Positions 56,575 to 64,000 of a stretch of DNA of 64,000 nucleotides are shown here, one piece after another. Both the position numbers and the translations under genes were made by a program. The notes below the pieces were generated by a model that saw only the letters and a list, made by a program, of their open reading frames with translations, made no database searches and was not told the DNA's origin. Position 1 is the stretch's first letter. Each line of letters begins with the position of its first letter. The DNA is from Psychroflexus halocasei (GTDB lineage Bacteria > Bacteroidota > Bacteroidia > Flavobacteriales > Flavobacteriaceae): contig NZ_FNQF01000004.1 in NCBI RefSeq assembly GCF_900107595.1, positions 235,257 to 299,256 on the forward strand, in the 5' to 3' direction.

Positions 56575-58407
56575 ATGAATTACTTTAAAAAAATTCTTCG
56601 CTTTGCGAAACCTTATAAAAAGTATGCAATATTAAATATTATTGCCAATATTTTTTATGCCTTATTCAGTGCCTTATCTTTTGTGGCGCTCATCCCGATG
56701 CTCGATGTATTGTTTGGAGATAAAGATGCAAACAAAATTCAAGAAGAACCTGTTTATCAAGGCCTAGGAAGCGCTAAGGATTTTTTTAAAGACTATCTGT
56801 CTTATCATGTGCATCAAATTTCGCAAGACGATGCATCTGTTGCGTTAATGCTTGTTATAGGATTAGTTATTGCTTTATTCTTTTTAAAAAACATCGCGAA
56901 TTATCTTGCCATGTTTTTTATTACATTTCTAAGAAATGGCGTCTTAAAAGACCTGCGTAATGCGATGTACAAAAAAACAGTTGAACTCCCTCTCTCCTAT
57001 TATTCTGAAAAAAGAAAAGGTGATACCATTGCAAGAATTACAAGTGATGTCCTTGAGATTCAGCATTCATTTTTATCTATTCTAGAACTGATTGTCAGAG
57101 AGCCTTTAACCATTTTGTTCACCATTGCTACTATGCTACTCATTAGTGTTAAGCTCACTATTTTTGTTTTTATTTTTATTCCTGTTTCTGGCTTTATTAT
57201 TTCATTAATAGGTAAATCATTAAAAAAGAAATCTGATTTAGTTCAAAAAGAACAAGGTTTGTTTTTATCCATTTTAGAAGAAACTTTAGGTGGTTTAAAA
57301 ATTATAAAAGGATTTAATGCTGAGAATATTTTCAATAATAAATTTCAGGAATCAACAAATAAATTTTATAATTATTCAAACAAACTTCTTAATCGTCAGA
57401 ATTTGGCTTCACCAGCAAGTGAGTTTCTTGGCATTAGTGTCATCGCTGTATTATTATGGTATGGCGGAAATATGGTTTTAGAAGAAGGCACGCTTGATGG
57501 CAGTAGTTTTATTGCTTATATGGGACTTGCTTATAATATTTTAACGCCTGCTAAAGGAATTTCAAAAGCTTCATATAATGTCAAAAAAGGAAATGCAGCA
57601 GCCGAACGTGTTTTGGAAATTTTAGAAACTGATAACAAAATAAAAGACCCAGTTAATCCTGTTGAGAAAAAAGAATTTATATCAGCATTACATCTCAATA
57701 ATATTTCATTTGCTTATGAAAAAGAAAAGGTTTTAAAGAACTTTTCTGCAACTGTCAATAAAGGTGAAACACTTGCATTAGTTGGTCAATCAGGAAGTGG
57801 GAAATCAACAATTGCCAACTTAATTACACGTTTTTATGATATTAATGAAGGTGAAATTAAGATAGACGACACCAACATTAAAGACATGACGCAACACAAT
57901 TTACGAGATTTGATGGGACTTGTCACGCAGGATTCAATTTTGTTTAACGAAACAATTGAGGCCAATTTAAGAATAGGGAAAACGGATGCAACCGAAGCTG
58001 AACTGATTGAAGCTTTAAAAGTTGCCAATGCTTATGAGTTTGTGATGGATTTACCAAAACAATTACAAACCAATATTGGTGATAGCGGAAACAAACTTAG
58101 TGGAGGACAAAAGCAGAGACTTTCTATTGCAAGAGCAGTCCTTAAAAATCCGCCAATCATGATTCTTGACGAAGCTACTTCAGCACTCGATACTGAAAGT
58201 GAAAAACTCGTGCAAAGAGCTTTAGAAAACATGACAAAAAACAGAACCTCAGTTGTCATTGCGCATCGTTTATCAACTATTCAAAACGCAGATCGAATTA
58301 TTGTGATGCAAAAAGGAGAGATTGTTGAGCAAGGGAAACATAATGAGTTGATAGCCAAAAAAGGAACTTATAAAAAACTTGTCGATATGCAGTCTTTTGA
58401 TTCTTAA
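56575..58407 (+). CDS. ABC exporter, MsbA-like fused permease/ATPase
   Basis: A type IV ABC half-transporter of 610 residues with an N-terminal six-helix membrane domain (about 15-330) and a C-terminal ATPase with Walker A GQSGSGKST, signature LSGGQKQR and Walker B IMILDEATSALD. In this phylum such proteins are the usual MsbA-like lipid A flippase candidates, but multidrug export is possible. It has 14 bases to the phosphomutase and 9 to the ECF sigma gene, so it may be co-transcribed with both. Confidence 0.9.
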   Translation: MNYFKKILRFAKPYKKYAILNIIANIFYALFSALSFVALIPMLDVLFGDKDANKIQEEPVYQGLGSAKDFFKDYLSYHVHQISQDDASVALMLVIGLVIALFFLKNIANYLAMFFITFLRNGVLKDLRNAMYKKTVELPLSYYSEKRKGDTIARITSDVLEIQHSFLSILELIVREPLTILFTIATMLLISVKLTIFVFIFIPVSGFIISLIGKSLKKKSDLVQKEQGLFLSILEETLGGLKIIKGFNAENIFNNKFQESTNKFYNYSNKLLNRQNLASPASEFLGISVIAVLLWYGGNMVLEEGTLDGSSFIAYMGLAYNILTPAKGISKASYNVKKGNAAAERVLEILETDNKIKDPVNPVEKKEFISALHLNNISFAYEKEKVLKNFSATVNKGETLALVGQSGSGKSTIANLITRFYDINEGEIKIDDTNIKDMTQHNLRDLMGLVTQDSILFNETIEANLRIGKTDATEAELIEALKVANAYEFVMDLPKQLQTNIGDSGNKLSGGQKQRLSIARAVLKNPPIMILDEATSALDTESEKLVQRALENMTKNRTSVVIAHRLSTIQNADRIIVMQKGEIVEQGKHNELIAKKGTYKKLVDMQSFDS

Positions 58408-58416
58408 TTTAAAACT

Positions 58417-58956
58417 TTGACAGAAAAAGAAATCATAACAAATCTTCAGAATGGAACGCGCCAAGAGGAGGCTTTTGCTGCACTTGTTGATCAGCACAAG
58501 GTCAGATTATACTGGCATATTCGAAACTTCGTTAAGACACATGAGGACACTGATGATGTACTTCAAAATACCTTTATAAAAGTTTATAAGAACATTAAAA
58601 AATTTAAAGGTGACAGTCAACTTTTTAGCTGGATGTACCGTATTGCTAGTAATGAATCTATTACTTTTTTAAATAAAAAAGCTAAGAAGAAAAACATCAG
58701 TAATGAAGAGCTTAAAGATTATTTAATCAATTCATTAGAAAGTGATGTTTATTTTGAGGGTGATAAAATTCAATTGCAACTTCATAGAGCAATTGAAACA
58801 CTACCGACAAAGCAAAAAGAAGTTTTTATAATGCGTTATTTTGAAGAAATGCCTTACAAAGAAATGGCTGAAATTTTAGAGACAAGTGAAGGCGCTTTAA
58901 AATCGAGTTACCATCATGCTTCTAAAAAAGTAGAAAAATTTTTAAAAAACAATTAA
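58417..58956 (+). CDS. ECF-type RNA polymerase sigma factor
   Basis: A 179-residue sigma-70 family protein with only regions 2 and 4. Region 2 contains DTDDVLQNTFIKVYKNI and the -10 recognition part GDSQLFSWMYRIASNESI. Region 4 contains LPTKQKEVFIMRYFEEMPY and the HTH KEMAEILETSEGALKSSYHH. The start is TTG, 9 bases after the ABC exporter stop; no ATG precedes region 2. It is followed by a membrane protein that may be its anti-sigma factor and by a Spy-like periplasmic protein. Confidence 0.92.
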   Translation: MTEKEIITNLQNGTRQEEAFAALVDQHKVRLYWHIRNFVKTHEDTDDVLQNTFIKVYKNIKKFKGDSQLFSWMYRIASNESITFLNKKAKKKNISNEELKDYLINSLESDVYFEGDKIQLQLHRAIETLPTKQKEVFIMRYFEEMPYKEMAEILETSEGALKSSYHHASKKVEKFLKNN

Positions 58957-58987
58957 ACCTTTGAGCTCTTTTAAAGTCTTAAAATCA

Positions 58988-59464
58988 ATGACTAGAGATA
59001 AAAATAAATATCGAAATAAAACAGGATTTAAAACACCTGAAGATTATTTTAAGAACTTTGAAGTTGATTCTTTAAAAGCTTTAAAAGATAATCAGTCTAT
59101 GAAAACTCCTGATACTTATTTTGAGAATTTCAAAGTAGATATACCTCAAGAAAAATCAAGAGTAATTCAGCTAAAACACTTTTATTACGCGGCTTCAGCA
59201 ATTGCAGCCATTTTAATTTTAGCATTTGTTCTAAATCCTCTATTCAAAAATCAACTAAATCAAGATGAGTTAAAATTCTCATCAATTGAACAAGATGAAT
59301 TAGAAAATTATATCGAAAATGAAATTGAAAATCCTTTAGATTATATAGATCAAAATTTAAAATTTGATTTTAATAAAGAATTTGAAAATTCACAGATTGG
59401 CTCGCAAAAAATCATCTATTACATTGGTGATGATATTTATGACCAAGATTATTTAGATTTTTAA
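58988..59464 (+). CDS. Single-pass membrane protein with internal repeat, candidate anti-sigma factor
   Basis: A 158-residue protein encoded right after the ECF sigma gene. The N-terminal cytoplasmic part carries two copies of a short motif (KTPEDYFKNFEVD and KTPDTYFENFKVD, about 16-28 and 42-54). One membrane helix follows (about 75-95; ASAIAAILILAFVLNPLF), then an acidic periplasmic tail of about 65 residues. There is no zinc-binding HxxxCxxC of the common ZAS anti-sigma domain. An anti-sigma role is inferred from order and topology. The ATG at 58988 is preferred; an in-frame TTG at 58961 is the alternative. Confidence 0.75.
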   Translation: MTRDKNKYRNKTGFKTPEDYFKNFEVDSLKALKDNQSMKTPDTYFENFKVDIPQEKSRVIQLKHFYYAASAIAAILILAFVLNPLFKNQLNQDELKFSSIEQDELENYIENEIENPLDYIDQNLKFDFNKEFENSQIGSQKIIYYIGDDIYDQDYLDF

Positions 59465-59465
59465 G

Positions 59466-59897
59466 ATGAAAAAAATAATTACAATCTTTATACTTTTAGT
59501 AAGTATAACAACCTTTGCACAGAAGGATGATAAGATACAAAGCCTTAAAATCGGTTTTTTTACTGAAAAATTAGACTTATCAAGTGAAGAAGCTAAAAAG
59601 TTTTGGCCAGTTTACAATAAACATAATAATTTATTTAAAAACTTAAAAAATAATAAATGGGTATCTATCAAAAAACGTTTATCTAAAATTGAAGATTTGC
59701 CCGAAGTTGAAGCTGAAGCACTTTTAACAGATTATATGTCATATAAGTCTGAGCGTGAAAAATTAAGAAAAAGTTTTGTTGAAGAATTAAAGACTGTCAT
59801 AACACCAAAGCAAATTATGACACTTAAATACGCTGAATACCAATTTAACAAAAAACTACTAAAACAATACAACAGCTCTTCGACTACTAGGGACTAA
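59466..59897 (+). CDS. Secreted Spy/CpxP-like protein of ECF operon
   Basis: A 143-residue periplasmic, helical, highly basic protein. The signal peptide MKKIITIFILLVSITTFAQ is followed by an LTxxQ-like architecture: FFTEKLDLSSEEAKKFWPVY (about 34-53) and VITPKQIMTLKYAEYQFNKK (about 112-131). In Flavobacteriia such proteins are annotated as sensors of ECF-type sigma factors. It starts one base after the preceding stop. A role in sensing periplasmic stress and feeding back on the sigma factor is an inference. Confidence 0.78.
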   Translation: MKKIITIFILLVSITTFAQKDDKIQSLKIGFFTEKLDLSSEEAKKFWPVYNKHNNLFKNLKNNKWVSIKKRLSKIEDLPEVEAEALLTDYMSYKSEREKLRKSFVEELKTVITPKQIMTLKYAEYQFNKKLLKQYNSSSTTRD

Positions 59898-59902
59898 TTG
59901 AT

Positions 59903-59910
59903 TATCTTTG
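59903..59910 (+). promoter_or_regulatory. Candidate -7 element before the rRNA methyltransferase gene
   Basis: TATCTTTG matches TAnnTTTG and lies 16 bases before the methyltransferase ATG. The -33 region is weak (TTC near 59879). Confidence 0.4.
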
Positions 59911-59925
59911 CACTAAATTTTTTGA

Positions 59926-61134
59926 ATGCGCCTACACAGGAATTTAGTCTTTGCAGTGATTGATACATTGCACCTCGTTTTTAATGAAGATAAATACGCT
60001 GATAAAGAAATCTCAAAAACACTAAAGCGTGATAAACGCTGGGGTTCACGAGATCGTGCTTTTATAGCAGAAACAACTTATGATATTGTTCGTTGGAAGC
60101 GATTATATAGCGAAATAGCAGATGTAAAAGCACCTTATACAAGAGCAAATCTATTCAGACTTTTCACAGTTTGGGCAACGCTAAAAGGTATACAAATACC
60201 TGATTGGCCTCAGTTTGAAGATACGCCTACTCGCCGCATTAAAGGTCGCTTTGATGAACTTTCTCAAATACGAAAATACAAAGAATCTATACCTGATTGG
60301 TTAGATGAGTTAGGAGAAAAAGAACTTGGAAAACTTTGGGATAAAGAAATTAATGCTCTAAACAAGCAAGCTTCTGTTGTGTTAAGAACAAACAGATTAA
60401 AAACAAATCCTAAAGAACTTCAAAAGACATTAGATGAGGAGCAAATTGCTACGAAGTTACTTTCCGAATATCCAGATGCATTAGAATTATACGAAAGACA
60501 AGATGTTTTCAAAACTCAAGCTTTCAAAAAAGGTTTGTTTGAAGTTCAAGATGCTTCCTCTCAAAAAATAGCACATGCACTTGATGTACAAGAAGGAATG
60601 CGTGTCGTTGATACTTGTGCTGGCGCTGGCGGCAAAGCCTTACACCTTGCAGCTATTATGGAAAATAAAGGTCAAGTGATAGCGCTTGATATTTATGCCA
60701 ATAAACTCAAAGAATTAAAACGCAGAGCGAAAAGAGCTGGTGCACATAACATTGAGACAAGACACATTGATACGACTAAAGTGATCAAAAAACTTTATGA
60801 CTCTGCTGATCGTGTTTTAATTGATGCGCCTTGTACAGGTTTAGGTGTTTTAAGAAGAAACCCAGATGCTAAATGGAAACTCTCTCCGGAATTTTTAAAA
60901 GAAATCACAGAAAAACAAAGTCAGATCCTTTATCAATATTCACGTATTGTCAAATCTGGCGGAAAACTTGTTTATGCAACTTGCTCAATTTTACCAAGTG
61001 AAAATGAGAAGCAAATTGAAAAATTCTTATCAACTGAAGAAGGAGAAAAATTCAAGTTAATTAAAGAACAAAAAATATCAGCTTACCAATCAGGCTATGA
61101 TGGTTTTTATTATGCAGTTTTATTAAAAAAATAA
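59926..61134 (+). CDS. RsmB/Nol1/Sun-family RNA m5C methyltransferase
   Basis: A 402-residue SAM-dependent RNA cytosine-C5 methyltransferase. It has an N-terminal NusB-like helical region (about 1-145), a connector, and a Rossmann catalytic domain with the SAM-binding VVDTCAGAGGKALHLA, the DAPCTGLGVLRRNPDAKW motif with one active-site Cys, and VYATCSILPSENE with the catalytic Cys. It probably methylates 16S rRNA, with RsmB as the nearest named type, though the target is not proven. It is followed by the nuclease gene after 6 bases. Confidence 0.9.
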   Translation: MRLHRNLVFAVIDTLHLVFNEDKYADKEISKTLKRDKRWGSRDRAFIAETTYDIVRWKRLYSEIADVKAPYTRANLFRLFTVWATLKGIQIPDWPQFEDTPTRRIKGRFDELSQIRKYKESIPDWLDELGEKELGKLWDKEINALNKQASVVLRTNRLKTNPKELQKTLDEEQIATKLLSEYPDALELYERQDVFKTQAFKKGLFEVQDASSQKIAHALDVQEGMRVVDTCAGAGGKALHLAAIMENKGQVIALDIYANKLKELKRRAKRAGAHNIETRHIDTTKVIKKLYDSADRVLIDAPCTGLGVLRRNPDAKWKLSPEFLKEITEKQSQILYQYSRIVKSGGKLVYATCSILPSENEKQIEKFLSTEEGEKFKLIKEQKISAYQSGYDGFYYAVLLKK

Positions 61135-61140
61135 TATATA

Positions 61141-63051
61141 ATGAAAAAAATTTCTACTCTCTTATTTTTAAGTTTTGCTTGCATTATTTATGCACAAGCA
61201 CCCGCAGGCTATTATGATGCGGCAGATGGTTTAACAGGCTATCAGCTAAAAACTGCTCTTAATCAGATTATTGATGGGAATGATGATAACAACGGATTTT
61301 CTTATCATCAAGCTCAAGGATATAATGATTTATATGATGCATACGCTGAACCTAACAGTGGTGATACGGATGATTATTACGAAAATGATGGATCTGTTTT
61401 AGACATGTATTCTGAAAAACCAAATGGTCCAGAAAGCTATAACTACAATCATTTCAGTAATAATTGCGGTCAATACTCAGGAGAAGGCGATTGTTTAAAT
61501 AGAGAACACTTGGTTCCACAATCAACTTTTAATTCAGGGTCTCCTATGAAAAGTGATTATTTTCATGTCGTTCCATCTGATGGTTATGTCAACGGCAGAA
61601 GATCAAGTCATCCTTTTGGGGAAGTAACAAATGCATCTTGGACATCAACAAATGGATCAAAAGTTGGACCTAATACATTTTCTGGCTACAATGGAACTGT
61701 TTTTGAACCAATTGATGAATTCAAGGGAGACATTGCGAGAGCTGTTTTATATTTTGCCATCAGATACGAAAGTGAAATCAACGGAAGTTGGAGTTCAAAT
61801 GATGTCTTAGAATTTAGTGATTACAGTCAGTTTTATCAACAATGGTATATTGACTTATTACTTTCTTGGCACTTAAATGATCCTGTTAGTCAAAGAGAGA
61901 TTGATAGAAATAACAATGGATATGCATTTCAAGGTAACAGAAACCCATTAGTTGACCATCCTGAATATGCTTCATTAATTTGGGATCCAAACCCAGATAC
62001 GACTGCACCTTCGGCACCGACAAACTTAACTGCCTCTTCCATTACAAATAGTAGTGTCGTTTTAGATTGGACTGCATCTTCAGATGATATAGGCGTTGTA
62101 GAATATCAAATAGAGCAAGATAACACTGTTATTGGTACAACAGATCAAAACACATTGACTTATCAAGTTAATGGTTTAGATGGAGAAACTTTATACAACT
62201 TTAGAATTTATGCTATTGATGGCTCTGCTAATGTTTCTGATCCAAGTGAAAATCTTGAAGTGACAACGCTTGCCGATCCTGATTTTGTATTCTTTGAAGA
62301 TTTTAATGATTGTACAACTGTCAGTGATAACTTTATGACTGTCAGTGAGCAAAGTTCACTTGACTGGACTTGTATGGAATCTTTTGGCGAAAACAATACG
62401 GGAAGTTACCAAATGAACTCTTATTCAAATGGACAACAAACACCAAGTTTAGACTGGTTGATTACAACAAATCCTATCATGTTTGAAAATTTAGGAAATA
62501 GTATGTTGAGCTTTTATGCTGAAGCTACTTTTGGAAACACTCAACTTGAGCTTGTCTATTCTACTGATTATGATGGTGGACAGAATCCATCCAATTTTAC
62601 ATGGACGGCAGTTCCTAATGTCGATATTCCTCTTTATTCAGGTTCGAGTGGAAATCCGCAATCTTTCAATTTTGAAAATATTGATATTAGCAACATCACT
62701 GAAAATGCTTATGTGGCTTTTAAATATGACACCACTAATGGTGAGCAAGCAACACGTTGGACGGTTGATAACTTCAAAATAGAATCTAGTTTTTTATCAA
62801 TTAGCTCAGCAAATGCGCAGTTATTTAAAATTTACCCGAATCCTAATAAAGGTCAAGTTTTATTTATTCAATCAGAGCTTAACGCTTCAAAAATGATTAG
62901 CATCTATCAAATGAATGGTCAAATGGTTGAAGAGTTAAAATTAGATGCTAATCAAGAAAAGATTGAGTTTAATTTACAAGAAGGATTTTATATTATCAAA
63001 ATCAAATCTGGAAAAACGACTACAGTTAAAAAATTAGTTGTAAAAAATTAA
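61141..63051 (+). CDS. Secreted endonuclease I with fibronectin III domain and T9SS sorting domain
   Basis: A 636-residue exported nuclease. Order: signal peptide (1-19, ending IIYAQ); endonuclease I domain of the EndA/Vvn/DNS family (about 20-285) with the catalytic NREHLVPQSTFN and DYFHVVPSDGYVNGRRSSHP; fibronectin type III domain (about 290-378); a MAM/adhesin-like beta domain (about 383-550); and a type A T9SS C-terminal sorting domain (about 560-636; IYPNPNKGQVLF and GFYIIKIKSGKTTTVKKLVV). It likely degrades extracellular DNA at the surface or after release, for nutrients or biofilm turnover. PorQ at 40.7 kb is part of the same secretion route. Confidence 0.94.
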   Translation: MKKISTLLFLSFACIIYAQAPAGYYDAADGLTGYQLKTALNQIIDGNDDNNGFSYHQAQGYNDLYDAYAEPNSGDTDDYYENDGSVLDMYSEKPNGPESYNYNHFSNNCGQYSGEGDCLNREHLVPQSTFNSGSPMKSDYFHVVPSDGYVNGRRSSHPFGEVTNASWTSTNGSKVGPNTFSGYNGTVFEPIDEFKGDIARAVLYFAIRYESEINGSWSSNDVLEFSDYSQFYQQWYIDLLLSWHLNDPVSQREIDRNNNGYAFQGNRNPLVDHPEYASLIWDPNPDTTAPSAPTNLTASSITNSSVVLDWTASSDDIGVVEYQIEQDNTVIGTTDQNTLTYQVNGLDGETLYNFRIYAIDGSANVSDPSENLEVTTLADPDFVFFEDFNDCTTVSDNFMTVSEQSSLDWTCMESFGENNTGSYQMNSYSNGQQTPSLDWLITTNPIMFENLGNSMLSFYAEATFGNTQLELVYSTDYDGGQNPSNFTWTAVPNVDIPLYSGSSGNPQSFNFENIDISNITENAYVAFKYDTTNGEQATRWTVDNFKIESSFLSISSANAQLFKIYPNPNKGQVLFIQSELNASKMISIYQMNGQMVEELKLDANQEKIEFNLQEGFYIIKIKSGKTTTVKKLVVKN

Positions 63052-63072
63052 ACAAGAAAAAATGAGATAATT

Positions 63073-63105
63073 AAAAGCTGAACCCATAAAGTTCAGCTTT
63101 TTTTT
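63073..63105 (+). terminator. Rho-independent terminator of the nuclease gene
   Basis: Perfect 11-bp stem AAAAGCTGAAC / GTTCAGCTTTT with a 7-base loop and a T run of about eight. Confidence 0.9.
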
Positions 63106-63419
63106 GGTCGAGTTTAAACCTATAAATATCAGTATCATCTCTATTATAAAGCTGATTTGAAAATATTTACTTGAAATGAATATAACACTATTTTCGATAC
63201 AACTAAAAGAAGTTAAACCGAAACGCTTAGTCGCTAATCGAAATTTTTATGTTTGTATAACAAGGTCAGTTTATCAGCTATCTTAAGCTTATTGTAGTGC
63301 ATTAGAAAATATTATTTTAAAAAATAGTGATAACAACTTTTTAGCCATATAGCTGCAGTCCTTAACTATTGGGCATTTTAATTGCAATTTTAAAAATTAG
63401 TACCGTCTTAAATGACTTT
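63106..63419. other. AT-rich stretch with no recognisable gene
   Basis: Only short, broken frames are present (longest is a 36-codon frame from an ATG near 63177, NITLFSIQLKEVKPKRLVAN). Nothing could be assigned. Confidence 0.4.
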
Positions 63420-63720
63420 ATGAAATATTACAATTATTACAGATACACGTTTCGTATAAACGGCAAAACGCTCATGGAAATTATCAACGGTCAAGAAATC
63501 GATAAAACCATGTTTTCTGAAATCCTCAGCCAAGCTAAAGTAAATAAGTTAAAAGTGAATAAAAACTTCAATGAGTGTGTTGCCAAAATAGGATGTAATA
63601 GATCATAAAATTAAATCCAAGCTCGTGAAATTTGATTTTCAAGCGACTCGTTTTAAAACCAATTTTCAATATGCCAATGAAATTCTAAAAAGCGTTAAGA
63701 CAGTTTTTAAACTGCCTTAA
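63420..63720 (+). pseudogene. Possible frameshifted small gene of unknown function
   Basis: A frame from the ATG at 63420 runs for 62 codons (MKYYNYYRYTFRINGKTLME through VAKIGC) and stops at 63608. An overlapping second frame opens at about 63592 and continues with DVIDHKIKSKLVKFDFQATR to NEILKSVKTVFKLP and a stop at 63718-63720. Joined by one frameshift they would make a protein of about 99 residues. No family was recognised, and it may not be a gene. Confidence 0.3.
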
Positions 63721-63912
63721 CTCTAAATCACTCTATTTCAATACTGTTCCAACTTTGGAACACTTTTGTCGCGGTTTTAACGATTAGTGCCTGTTAAAGA
63801 AAAACTTGAACCTATTGCTTGAACTCCTGATTTTTAGACATAAAGTCGAAATTTTATCAGTAACCTTTGTTAAAAAAAACACCTTTTTTCTTTGCTTTAT
63901 TTATTGCTGAGT
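63721..63912. other. Non-coding or decayed DNA near the window edge
   Basis: No open frame or clear structure beyond homopolymer runs was seen. If the fragment at the edge is a transposase, its terminal inverted repeat might lie here, but none was recognised. Confidence 0.3.
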
Positions 63913-64000
63913 TCAACCCATAAGTGCAAAACATTTGTTTTCTAGGACTTCAATTGGGTTGTTATAATTAAATTTTCTAATTGGTCTGTAATTTAGTAAT
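63913..64000 (-). mobile_element. Possible C-terminal fragment of an IS30-type transposase
   Basis: The minus-strand frame entering from the window edge reads LNYRPIRKFNYNNPIEVLEN and ends FALMG before a stop at 63913-63915. The pattern N-x-RP-x-(R/K)-x-x-x-x-x-(S/N)P-x-EV followed by a short hydrophobic end resembles the C-terminus of IS30-family transposases. Only 28 codons are visible, so the family call is tentative. Confidence 0.35.

Noticed and set aside
63369..63608. 79-codon frame beginning at a TTG
   Set aside because: The first 17 codons have no support; if the frame is used at all, the ATG at 63420 is the more natural start.

Overview
This window is an AT-rich chromosomal segment of a Bacteroidota genome, almost certainly a (probably marine) member of the Flavobacteriaceae. 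Supporting signs are the Bacteroidota promoter style (TTG/TTTG about 20 bases before TAnnTTTG), a type IX secretion component (PorQ) plus a secreted nuclease carrying a T9SS C-terminal sorting domain, a TamB/lipoprotein-TamA (TamL) pair, monomeric isocitrate dehydrogenase, DUF4199 and DUF6952-type proteins, and an 'ECF sigma / membrane protein / Spy-like' operon. Genus cannot be fixed from the sequence. Most of the window is ordinary core genome with dense operons; no tRNA, rRNA, CRISPR array, prophage or complete insertion sequence was seen.

Layout. 0-3.6 kb: 5' part of an AraC-type regulator divergent from an acyl-CoA:carboxylate CoA-transferase, then a Na+/solute symporter. 3.7-8.2 kb: umuDC (translesion polymerase V), an M28 peptidase, a CIA30-family protein, and the CbpA/CbpM co-chaperone pair. 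8.2-13.5 kb: a fasciclin protein, a small membrane protein, cytochrome bd oxidase (cydAB) with a CRP/FNR-like palindrome upstream, two small stress-type proteins and a UDG-fold protein. 13.5-22.3 kb: M1 peptidase, pyruvate carboxylase, an SMR/Gdx exporter, and a K+/H+ antiporter with a universal stress protein and a lipoprotein. 22.4-30.5 kb: tamB-tamL and a lipoprotein. 30.6-38.3 kb (minus strand): dgk-like, ftsK, lolA, lptF/G and ribB, plus a peroxiredoxin-thioredoxin-DUF6952 operon. 38.5-46.1 kb: hutI-hutG, porQ, lon, long-form gapdh. 46.2-53.2 kb: a coiled-coil membrane protein, an MFS transporter, trmD, rplS, icd, a decayed pyruvate-kinase-like gene, rpmE2. 53.3-63.1 kb: DUF4199 protein, glycosyltransferase, phosphohexomutase, MsbA-like ABC exporter, the ECF sigma operon, a rRNA m5C methyltransferase, and the T9SS-exported endonuclease I. 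63.1-64 kb: non-coding or decayed DNA with a possible transposase fragment at the edge.

Themes. Envelope biogenesis is strongly represented: LolA, LptF/G, TamB/TamL, MsbA-like exporter, undecaprenol-kinase-like protein, PorQ. Central carbon metabolism appears as pyruvate carboxylase, GAPDH, IDH, phosphohexomutase and a CoA-transferase. Redox, stress and repair functions include cytochrome bd, peroxiredoxin/thioredoxin, Lon, CbpA/M and UmuDC.

The most useful non-routine observations are: (1) a multiply frameshifted, partly deleted pyruvate-kinase-like pseudogene between icd and rpmE2; (2) a RibB whose fused GTP-cyclohydrolase-II-like domain lacks the zinc and catalytic residues; (3) putative operators upstream of cydAB and gapdh; (4) a perfect 12-bp inverted repeat covering the start of an M1 peptidase gene and a 13-bp hairpin between the peroxiredoxin and thioredoxin genes; (5) an ECF operon whose middle protein has an internal repeat and could be a zinc-free anti-sigma factor. 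No convincing undescribed multi-gene defence or mobile system is visible.
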